Source of the DNA: Alphaproteobacteria bacterium | GTDB lineage: Bacteria > Pseudomonadota > Alphaproteobacteria > Rickettsiales > UBA1997 | Length of the DNA: 6,828 nucleotides | Direction: 5' to 3' | NCBI GenBank assembly: GCA_016869695.1 | Contig: VGDN01000057.1 | Coordinates: 1 to 6,828, forward strand | Shown here: positions 1 to 6,186 of the stretch, one piece after another | Layout: every line of letters starts with the position of its first letter | Position numbering within the stretch: the first letter of the stretch is position 1 | Made by a program: the position numbers and the translations under genes | The notes under the pieces: generated by a model | Databases searched by the model: none | What the model saw: only the letters and a program-made list of their open reading frames with translations | Told to the model about the DNA's origin: nothing

Positions 1-1
1 T

Positions 2-1450
2 GCGAGTTGTTTTTTCCCGTCGCCTTTTCGTGAGGCGGTGATTTTGACGATGGATGGGGTGGGGGAGTGGGCTACGACCTCAATTGCGCACGGTATCGAC
101 AACAAAATCACTTTCCTAAAAGAGCTACATTTTCCGCATTCACTCGGGCTGTTTTACTCAGCATTTACCTACTTCCTCGGCTTCAAGGTTAACTCTGGTG
201 AGTACAAGGTGATGGGTCTCGCGCCTTATGGTGAGCCGCGCTACGTCAATCTCATCAAAAAGCATCTAATCGACATTAAGGCCGATGGCTCTTTCAGGCT
301 CAACATGGATTACTTTAACTACACGGTTGGTTTGACCATGACTAACGAAAAGTTCGCCAAGCTTTTCGGCCAGAAGCCGCGCCAGTCAGAAGCTAAGCTC
401 ACACAGTTTGAGATGGATCTCGCTTGTTCGCTGCAAGAAGTAACCGAAGAAATTATGATTAAACTAGCGCGTAGCGCGCAAAAAATCACCGGTAGTAAAA
501 ACCTAGTGATGGCTGGGGGAGTGGCGCTGAACTGTGTTGGTAACGGCAAAATTTTGCGCGAAAAAATCTTCGAGAATGTTTGGATTCAGCCCGCCGCAGG
601 TGATGCTGGAGGCGCACTGGGCGCGGCGCAAACCACTTATTATCAATATTTGGATCAGTCGCGTAACTGCTACAAGTCTGGCGAGGACAACATTAAGGGA
701 AGTTATTTGGGCAAAAAATTCAGCGATGATGAAACGCGAGAATATCTCGATTCTGTAGGCGCAAAATATGTTGAGGTTAAAAGCGAAGAGCAGCTTTTGG
801 ATCTGATTTGTGACGCGCTGACAAAAGAAAAAGTTGTGGGTTGGCATCAAGGTCGGATGGAGTTTGGCCCGCGCGCCCTTGGTGCGCGTAGCATTATCGG
901 CGATGCGCGTAGTGAGAAAATGCAGTCAGTGATGAATCTGAAAATAAAATACCGCGAAAGTTTTCGTCCTTTTGCGCCGGCAGTTTTACGCGAGAAAGTT
1001 GCCGATTATTTTGAGTCAGATTGCGATTCGCCCTACATGCTCCTGGTTGCGCCAGTTCAAAAAAATCTACGCAAAGAAATGAGCGACGAGCAGCAAAAAC
1101 TTTTTGGCATCGAAAAACTTAACATTGTGCGCTCAACCATTCCGGCCGTAACGCATGTTGATTACTCAGCTCGCGTGCAAACCGTCCATCAAAAAACCAA
1201 TCCACGTTTCTACAATCTCATCAAGAAATTTTTGGAAAAAACCGGTTCGGCGGTTCTGATTAACACTTCGTTTAACGTGCGCGGCGAGCCAATAGTTTGT
1301 AGCCCAGAAGATTCATACAAATGCTTCATGCGCACTGAAATGGACGTGCTGACGATCGAAAATTTTATCCTCTACAAAGAAAATCAGCCGGATTTTTCGG
1401 ATAGTTTTTTAGGTGGGGAAGACTGGCGGAAGCTGTATGAACTCGATTGA
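2..1450 (+). CDS. NodU/CmcH/TobZ-family O-carbamoyltransferase, 5'-truncated by the window edge
   Basis: Family enzymes use carbamoyl phosphate and ATP to make a carbamoyl-adenylate and transfer the carbamoyl group to a hydroxyl of a sugar or natural product in the cytoplasm. The frame is open from base 2 and the first residues, ASCFFPSPFREA, match the conserved block just after the family's HHxxHA motif, so roughly 110-130 N-terminal residues lie upstream and the GTG at 38 or ATG at 50 are not the start. Visible motifs: TMDGVGEWATTS (47-82), AGGVALN (512-532) and QPAAGDAGGALGAA (587-628) of the ASKHA-fold domain; then the C-terminal domain with GRMEFGPRALGARS (851-892), FRPFAP (962-979), PAVTHVD (1142-1162) and NTSFNVRGEP (1262-1291). 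All key blocks are present and the 3' end is intact. Substrate cannot be told; such genes often sit in polysaccharide or secondary-metabolite clusters. A sampled line here (361-420, 32 G/C of 60) is richer than one in the next gene (2101-2160, 18 of 60), which hints at a different origin but is weak evidence. Confidence 0.93.
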   Translation, partial: ASCFFPSPFREAVILTMDGVGEWATTSIAHGIDNKITFLKELHFPHSLGLFYSAFTYFLGFKVNSGEYKVMGLAPYGEPRYVNLIKKHLIDIKADGSFRLNMDYFNYTVGLTMTNEKFAKLFGQKPRQSEAKLTQFEMDLACSLQEVTEEIMIKLARSAQKITGSKNLVMAGGVALNCVGNGKILREKIFENVWIQPAAGDAGGALGAAQTTYYQYLDQSRNCYKSGEDNIKGSYLGKKFSDDETREYLDSVGAKYVEVKSEEQLLDLICDALTKEKVVGWHQGRMEFGPRALGARSIIGDARSEKMQSVMNLKIKYRESFRPFAPAVLREKVADYFESDCDSPYMLLVAPVQKNLRKEMSDEQQKLFGIEKLNIVRSTIPAVTHVDYSARVQTVHQKTNPRFYNLIKKFLEKTGSAVLINTSFNVRGEPIVCSPEDSYKCFMRTEMDVLTIENFILYKENQPDFSDSFLGGEDWRKLYELD

Positions 1451-1453
1451 GTT

Positions 1454-1502
1454 AGCATTTAGCATTTAGCATTTAGCATTTAGCATTTAGCATTTAGCAT
1501 TT
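1454..1502. repeat. Heptanucleotide tandem repeat, seven perfect copies of agcattt
   Basis: Seven identical 7-bp units run without interruption, starting three bases after the carbamoyltransferase stop codon. The last unit meets an inverted half-unit, giving gcatt-t-aatgc (1497-1507), so the array turns over into its reverse complement at its right edge. A perfect array of this kind can change copy number by replication slippage; 7 bp is not a multiple of three, but the array is non-coding so only spacing or RNA structure would change. No function is evident from sequence. Confidence 0.97.
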
Positions 1503-1518
1503 AATGCAGTGCTCAGAA
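1500..1518. repeat. Intergenic block shared with the second spacer
   Basis: The stretch contains tttaatgcagt (1500-1510), which recurs at 4432-4442 over the start of the HAD gene, and agtgctcagaa (1508-1518), which recurs at 4378-4388; cagtgctcag (1507-1516) also recurs at 4356-4365. Three 10-11 bp matches between two short spacers are more than expected by chance and suggest a common intergenic repeat family. Function unknown. Confidence 0.7.
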
Positions 1519-1530
1519 CCATGTGCGGAT

Positions 1531-1565
1531 CAAATGACAAACGATAAATGATCAATGGTAAATAA
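1531..1565. repeat. Degenerate heptamer array, inverted relative to the agcattt array, covering the downstream start codon
   Basis: In the same 7-bp phase as the perfect array the sequence reads caaatga, caaacga, taaatga, tcaatgg, taaataa. The reverse complement of this consensus resembles the left-hand unit: 1484-1503 and 1531-1550 can pair at 15 of 20 positions, with 1504-1530 as loop. The ATG of the AsmA-like gene (1555) and its next codons fall inside these units, and no Shine-Dalgarno-like purine block is visible before it. The array may therefore influence translation start of that gene, but this is inference. Confidence 0.6.
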
Positions 1566-4353
1566 CCCTCGCCCTCGTCGTCGTAAAAAATTTGGTCTCC
1601 TTCTTGGCATCGCCTCATCCCTTCTCCTGATTGCCTTCATCGCTGTTGCTTACTTTGCGATTTTGCTCTCGGTTAAGCCGCGTTCGATTCCGTTTGTAAC
1701 TCAAAAAATTGAGTTGGCTCTGCAGGAAAGATTTGGCGTGAATAATGTTAGCTTAGATGAAGCCAGTTTAAGTTTTACGGATTACAGCAAGCTACGCGTA
1801 AGCACTTCTGGTTTGCGCATCATTCATCGCAAACAGGTTTTTTTAATTCCGATTCTTCATGCGGATTTTTCGCTGCTCAGTTTTTTGTCGCCACGTTTGC
1901 AGATCAAAAAAATCAAACTTGTTAATCCAAGAATTATTTTGAGTGGAGAGAAAAATGTTGCAGAAAGTCAGGATGATTTAAAGCCAGTGATGACACTGCT
2001 GGCCTCGATTCGTAGCGGTGAGAATCAAATCAAGAATCTTGAAGTTGAGAATGCAAAACTGCTGATTTTTGGTCGCGAGATTTTGCTAAGAAAATCCAAA
2101 ATTCATTTTTTAGCTCACAAAATTTTAGCAGAAACACAGCTTAGTTTTGACGAAGAAAAGCCGCATGTAGATTTTAAGTCAGATTGCCAATTCGCTAGTG
2201 ATGGTAAGGTTGCGTGTGATTTATTGTTACAGAATGTTTTGCCTCATTCCGTTGCTGATCTGAGTCCAAATTTTGCGCAGTTAAATCAGTTAAATGCGCA
2301 GTTGGATGCGAATATTTCTCTAACTTTTGCTGATGATGGGTTTAATGATGTGAAGTTCAAAATTCGCACGGGGAGCGGGGATCTCAACTTGCCAGAATTT
2401 TTTGAGAAGAAGCTAGATTTCAAAAATCTCTCTTTGTCTGGAGACTACAGCTTCAGGGATAAAACCCTTAACATCTTTCAGCTAGATGCGGATTTTGTTG
2501 GGGCGTTGTCGTCGCATTTGGGGATGTCGCTTAAGGTTGAGCAAAATCAAATTTCTGGCCAAAAATTCACTTTCGCTATTAAGCTAAAAAACATTGCTAC
2601 TGACGAGTTAGAAAAATTTTGGCCAAACTCACTTAATCAAAATAAAGTGCGTAGTTGGGTGATTGGTCACATCAGTAGTGGCGTGATTAGGGAGGCTAGT
2701 ACGGATTTTTCTCTAACCAAATCTGAGCGAAAATTTCATCTCAACAATATATCGGCAAAGCTTGGATTTACTGGTCTTAACCTTGAATACAGTAAGGATT
2801 TTCCCAGTATAAAGAATATTTCCGGCAATGCTGATTTCACGCGCGATACCATGAAAATCATGCTTGTGGGTGGAGATGTTTTGCAGAGCAAAATCTCAGA
2901 AGGATTGATTTTGATAGATGATTTCGATGCGCCAAAAGTGATGCTAAAAATTTCTGGTAAGGCAGCGGGACACACTGCAAGCCAATTACAACAGGCTAGT
3001 AATAATGATGCTGTTGCGAAGGTGGTTGAGAAATATTTGAACGGAAATTCGCAAAGTGATTTCGATATCCGCTTACCACTGAGCGACAATATCACGCTAA
3101 AAAAATCTTATATTGCGATTAATTCAGCTGTTTCTGGACTAGAGAATGAGTATCTCCGTGGCTCATTATTGATTCGTACCAAAAAAGATTTTGGCAGCAC
3201 TAACTTTGTTACCAATTTTGATCTAACCGCTGCCGAACTCAGAGCCAAAAAGCTTGATTTGATTAAGCGGTCGGGAGTTGAATCTGGTTTAAATATGATT
3301 GTTGCACTCAGGGAGCCGTCGGAAGTGCGGTTGAGTAAGATTCTTTTGTGGAAAAAAGAGGGAAATAAGACGGAAAAATTTCTTGGTGATGTAAAGTTTG
3401 ATACCGCACCGTTTCTGGTTAAATCGGCTAATTTTCAGAATGTAAATTTTGGTAAAAACAGTTACTCATTTAGCTACACTCCAAAAAAAATTTCCTTCCG
3501 TGGAGCTAAAATAAATCTCGCTGAATTTCTCTCTAGCGAGCCTGGTAGTGGTAGGGTTTTGTCGAGTTTTTCAATCAGTCTTGCAGCAACGCGTGCTGAG
3601 TTGTTGCACGGTAAATATTTACGAAATTTTACCCTATCTCTCACTTGTGTAGATGGCTTGTGCAGCAGTGGAATTTCTAGGGCGGGATATGGTAAGCAGA
3701 AATCGCTTAACTTACGAATCGACAAAACCGCCGACAAAAATATCAGCCTCGTTTCCGGCCGGGTTAGCGATATTGGCTATCTCGCCGAGGGTTTTGGGAT
3801 TTCAAATTTAGTTGCGGGCGGAGATGCAAAAATCAAAATCCAAAACTATGCAATTGACAAAAAGCCGGTACTCAATGGCGAGTTAACAATCGATGACGAG
3901 ATCACGATTTACGAGAGCGAAATCGTAAAACGCTTTGCTTCCGACACATTATTGTCGCAAATAAGGGATAAAATTTTTTCTAGTGACAAAATGATTTTTA
4001 ACTCAGTAAAGGCCGAGTTTAATTTGCAGGACGGTGTGCTTAACCTGCGCTCGCTAATCGCCAATAACTACAAGATCGGGATTACTGCCAAGGGTGAGAT
4101 TGATCTGCGCAAAAAAAACATGCATCTAAAAGGTATGATCATTCCTGGATTCCTTGTGAATAATCTTTTTGGCATTGGAAAAATTCCCTTGGTTGGGGGT
4201 GTGATAAGCGGTTTACTGACTGGTGGTGAAGGAGGTGGAGTTTTTGGCATTCGTTACGAATATGACAAAAATCCTGGCGACAAAGAAGGCAAATTTACTA
4301 CCAATAAAGTCGCCGCTTTTGTGCCTTCGACGATACAAAATCTTTTTGAGTAA
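1555..4353 (+). CDS. AsmA-like/YhdP-like inner-membrane-anchored envelope protein (DUF3971/AsmA C-terminal type)
   Basis: The 932-residue product has a basic head (RPRRRKK, residues 6-12), one membrane helix at about residues 13-40, and a long remainder rich in alternating hydrophobic residues as expected for the repeating beta-strand groove of AsmA/TamB/YhdP proteins. The periplasmic body would face outwards. The C-terminal region is diagnostic: a filament-like stretch near residue 779 (IDDEITIYESEI), GMIIPGF at 860-866, then GKIPLVGG followed by LTGGEGGGVFGIRYEY from 888 and an ending resembling the family's Pg-lrnLF tail. Relatives such as E. coli YhdP (larger, about 1,270 residues) are implicated in moving phospholipid between inner and outer membranes; that role is inferred here. 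ATG 1555 is the first possible start after an in-frame stop at 1549-1551 and keeps the basic head. It lacks a clear ribosome binding site and sits in repeat DNA. Family assignment is good, exact orthology uncertain. Confidence 0.85.
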   Translation: MVNNPRPRRRKKFGLLLGIASSLLLIAFIAVAYFAILLSVKPRSIPFVTQKIELALQERFGVNNVSLDEASLSFTDYSKLRVSTSGLRIIHRKQVFLIPILHADFSLLSFLSPRLQIKKIKLVNPRIILSGEKNVAESQDDLKPVMTLLASIRSGENQIKNLEVENAKLLIFGREILLRKSKIHFLAHKILAETQLSFDEEKPHVDFKSDCQFASDGKVACDLLLQNVLPHSVADLSPNFAQLNQLNAQLDANISLTFADDGFNDVKFKIRTGSGDLNLPEFFEKKLDFKNLSLSGDYSFRDKTLNIFQLDADFVGALSSHLGMSLKVEQNQISGQKFTFAIKLKNIATDELEKFWPNSLNQNKVRSWVIGHISSGVIREASTDFSLTKSERKFHLNNISAKLGFTGLNLEYSKDFPSIKNISGNADFTRDTMKIMLVGGDVLQSKISEGLILIDDFDAPKVMLKISGKAAGHTASQLQQASNNDAVAKVVEKYLNGNSQSDFDIRLPLSDNITLKKSYIAINSAVSGLENEYLRGSLLIRTKKDFGSTNFVTNFDLTAAELRAKKLDLIKRSGVESGLNMIVALREPSEVRLSKILLWKKEGNKTEKFLGDVKFDTAPFLVKSANFQNVNFGKNSYSFSYTPKKISFRGAKINLAEFLSSEPGSGRVLSSFSISLAATRAELLHGKYLRNFTLSLTCVDGLCSSGISRAGYGKQKSLNLRIDKTADKNISLVSGRVSDIGYLAEGFGISNLVAGGDAKIKIQNYAIDKKPVLNGELTIDDEITIYESEIVKRFASDTLLSQIRDKIFSSDKMIFNSVKAEFNLQDGVLNLRSLIANNYKIGITAKGEIDLRKKNMHLKGMIIPGFLVNNLFGIGKIPLVGGVISGLLTGGEGGGVFGIRYEYDKNPGDKEGKFTTNKVAAFVPSTIQNLFE

Positions 4354-4355
4354 TT

Positions 4356-4430
4356 CAGTGCTCAGTTGCCAGTGCCAAGTGCTCAGAATTTATGAGAGCC
4401 TAGGCACTGGGTGCTAGGCACTGAGCACTA
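4356..4430. repeat. Inverted pair of heptamer arrays forming a long imperfect hairpin
   Basis: The spacer after the AsmA-like gene is built of 7-bp units. The left arm reads agtgctc, agttgcc, agtgcca, agtgctc (4357-4384); the right arm reads ctaggca, ctgggtg, ctaggca, ctgagca (4400-4427). The arms are reverse complements of the same motif: agtgctcag (4357-4365) pairs perfectly with ctgagcact (4421-4429), and the inner units pair with mismatches; ccagtgcc (4369-4376) can also pair with ggcactgg (4403-4410). A short A/T-rich loop lies near 4387-4394. The hairpin is followed by TTTT at 4431-4434, so it could weakly terminate or pause transcription, but the T-run is short and the start codon follows at once. 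It fills nearly the whole spacer. Confidence 0.85.
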
Positions 4431-4435
4431 TTTTA

Positions 4436-5260
4436 ATGCAGTTCTTATCCGGCATAAAAAGCCTTTCCGCATCCTACGACCATTTCATTCTTGATATTTG
4501 GGGAGTGATTCATGATGGCAGTGTAGTCTATCCAGGAGTGGTTGAAGTGATCCGTTTTTTGCGCGAACAGAATAAGAAAATTTATTTTCTGTCTAATGCG
4601 CCGCGCCGTGCTGCCAAAGTCTCGGCGGTACTTGCACGATTTGGAATCACGCCCGATCTCTATGACTTTATTTTGACTTCGGGAGAGGCAACTTTTTTAG
4701 ATCTGCAGCAAAGAAATTTGGGCAAAAAATATTTTTACATTGGGCCTAACAAGGATATCGATTTGCTACATGGGTTGGATTATCAACTGGTCACCGATAT
4801 AAGCCAGGCAAGCTTTGTCATCGCTACTGGTTTCGATAATGATGACTCGGTTTTAGCAGAAAAAATGCCACAACTTCTTGCGGCAAAGAAAGCTGATCTG
4901 CCGCTGATCTGCGTCAATCCTGATCTCATTGTGGTTAGGCAAAATGGTAATGAGATGATTTGTGCCGGCATTTTGGCGCAAGAATATGAAAAGCTCGGAG
5001 GCGTTGTGTCCTACTACGGCAAGCCTTTTTTAGATGTTTATGAAATGCTGTTGCGCATTTTTGGTATCTCTAGCAAAAACAGAATTCTTGCGATTGGGGA
5101 CGGTCTTGAGACTGACATCAAAGGTGCGGTTGATTTTGGAATCGATTCAGTTTTGGTAACTAGTGGCATCCTTAAGAGTCCAGATCAGGCAAAGCTTGAA
5201 ACGATATGCAACTCACTTCGTATTTTTCCTAACTTCGTAATTCCATACCTAAAACTATGA
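4436..5260 (+). CDS. HAD-superfamily class IIA hydrolase, TIGR01459-like
   Basis: This 274-residue protein is a predicted cytoplasmic phosphatase of the aspartate-nucleophile HAD superfamily, cap type IIA (NagD-like). Motif I is LDIWGVIHDG with the nucleophile Asp20; motif II is the serine of LSNAPRR (Ser53); motif III is Lys196 in YYGKPFLDVY; motif IV is GDGLETD (Asp222, Asp227). The usual second aspartate of motif I (DxD) is replaced by Trp22, which fits my recollection of the TIGR01459 subgroup, mostly alphaproteobacterial and without a firmly assigned substrate. Length and motif spacing are normal for the family. ATG 4436 is the first start after an in-frame stop (4415-4417) and places motif I at the expected distance; no Shine-Dalgarno sequence is seen because the hairpin repeat ends just before it. 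It overlaps the next gene by ATGA, so the two are probably co-translated. Confidence 0.9.
   Translation: MQFLSGIKSLSASYDHFILDIWGVIHDGSVVYPGVVEVIRFLREQNKKIYFLSNAPRRAAKVSAVLARFGITPDLYDFILTSGEATFLDLQQRNLGKKYFYIGPNKDIDLLHGLDYQLVTDISQASFVIATGFDNDDSVLAEKMPQLLAAKKADLPLICVNPDLIVVRQNGNEMICAGILAQEYEKLGGVVSYYGKPFLDVYEMLLRIFGISSKNRILAIGDGLETDIKGAVDFGIDSVLVTSGILKSPDQAKLETICNSLRIFPNFVIPYLKL
5257..5260 (+). promoter_or_regulatory. ATGA stop/start overlap (likely translational coupling)
   Basis: The HAD gene's TGA (5258-5260) overlaps the isomerase gene's ATG (5257-5259). No purine-rich ribosome binding site is visible upstream, so re-initiation by ribosomes finishing the HAD gene is the likely route. It shows that the two genes share a transcript. 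Confidence 0.8.
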
Positions 5261-6186
5261 GACGAAATTTCGGTAGAAGAAAAAATTCGGTAAGAATTTT
5301 TAGTGCAATAACCTTCTTTGCAGCCTTGATATTCGTGGCTTCATACTACTTCACTCATCAAAGAGAAAAAGGTGTTGTGGTGGCAAAAGTTAATGGTCAG
5401 GAGATTTTGCAGTCGGAGTTAGAGCTAAAATTGCGCAGTATTTTCGATGAAAATGGCGGTGCAGCGGAGCTGCCGGCGATTGCAAACTTGCCAAAAGAGG
5501 TGCTCGATATTTTGATCAAAGAAACTTACCTCGACAAAAAACTTAGTGGATTAGCGAAGAAGTCTAACCTTGCTCACAAGGCGCCAATACAGGCTAAAAT
5601 AGTTTTTGCGCAAGACCGTATTTTGCGTCAGGCTTACATTGACTCGATGGTGATGAAGGAAGTAACTGATAAAAAAGTTGCCGATAAATATGCTGAGTTA
5701 AGCAGTGCCTTGGCAGGCAAAAAAGAATATTTTGTTTTGCATATTGTTGTGAAGAGCAAAGCAGAAGTGGAGAAGCTGCGCGGAATGATTACTGCAAGGA
5801 GCAAAGCGATAAAGTTTTCTGATGTAGCAAAAAAATATTCACTTGATTCTGAGTCGGCGGAGAGGGGTGGTGAGCTAGGATTTGTGCTGGAGGACAACAT
5901 GATCAAAGAAATCGGGGAAGAAATTGTGAAGTTGCAGAAAGACGAAATTTCTAAACCAATCGAAACAAGATTTGGCTGGCATTTAGTGAAATTTACTGAT
6001 GTTCGTGATGCGCAGCCGCTCTCTTTTGAGGCAGTAAAGGACAATATCCGTCAGCAATTATCGCAGGACAGAATTAACGAGATCGAATCGGAAATTGTGC
6101 GTAATGCAAAGGTAAAGATTTTGATTAAAACGCGTGAGATAGCTGCGCAAGTAAAGCCAAATGAAGAAGCAAAAAAAGCAGAATAA
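5257..6186 (+). CDS. Membrane-anchored parvulin-type peptidyl-prolyl cis-trans isomerase (PpiC/SurA/PrsA-like)
   Basis: The 309-residue product probably assists folding of exported proteins in the periplasm by cis-trans isomerisation of prolyl bonds. A basic N-terminus (RRNFGRRK) precedes one hydrophobic helix at about residues 14-33 with no obvious signal peptidase site, so it is likely to stay anchored like PpiD rather than be released like SurA. Residues about 40-150 form a helical SurA-N-like chaperone region beginning AKVNGQEILQSELE. The parvulin domain spans about 157-250: HIVVKSK with His162, FSDVAKKYSLD, GGELGF at 204-209, and the closing FGWHLVKF with His242. These match the conserved strands and histidines of the fold. 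A charged helix follows and the tail (KPNEEAKKAE) is low-complexity. Overall size and order resemble the parvulin-like protein of Rickettsia. It starts in the ATGA overlap with the HAD gene, and its last 26 bp overlap the next gene. Confidence 0.9.
   Translation: MRRNFGRRKNSVRIFSAITFFAALIFVASYYFTHQREKGVVVAKVNGQEILQSELELKLRSIFDENGGAAELPAIANLPKEVLDILIKETYLDKKLSGLAKKSNLAHKAPIQAKIVFAQDRILRQAYIDSMVMKEVTDKKVADKYAELSSALAGKKEYFVLHIVVKSKAEVEKLRGMITARSKAIKFSDVAKKYSLDSESAERGGELGFVLEDNMIKEIGEEIVKLQKDEISKPIETRFGWHLVKFTDVRDAQPLSFEAVKDNIRQQLSQDRINEIESEIVRNAKVKILIKTREIAAQVKPNEEAKKAE

Noticed and set aside
38..52. GTG at 38 or ATG at 50 as the start of the carbamoyltransferase.
   Set aside because: The frame is open back to base 2 and the residues before these codons match the conserved family block FFPSPFREA, so the gene begins upstream of the window.
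1454..1502. CRISPR-like array.
   Set aside because: Units are 7 bp and contiguous with no spacers; it is a simple tandem repeat.
1504..1551. Short 15-codon frame (MQCSEPCADQMTNDK) as a leader peptide for the AsmA-like gene.
   Set aside because: It lies wholly in repeat DNA, has no ribosome binding site, and nothing supports its translation; only its shared start block is of interest.
1451..1554. Intrinsic terminator or sigma-70 promoter in the first spacer.
   Set aside because: I see no G/C-rich stem with a T-run and no convincing -35/-10 pair; the A/T-rich matches are products of the repeats.
4111..4118. Runs of eight A (also 3483-3490 and 6788-6795) as programmed frameshift or phase-variation sites.
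   Set aside because: Reading continues in frame through each with conserved protein sequence after it; such runs are common in A/T-rich lysine-coding DNA.
4223..4417. 64-codon + strand open frame across the end of the AsmA-like gene and the second spacer.
   Set aside because: Most of it overlaps the conserved C-terminus of the AsmA-like protein in another frame and the rest is repeat DNA.
5634..6044. 136-codon antisense open frame, and other antisense frames within the large genes (for example 503-850 and 2736-3095).
   Set aside because: They lie opposite well-supported genes, show no recognisable domains, and their composition is what the complementary strand of the real genes would give.
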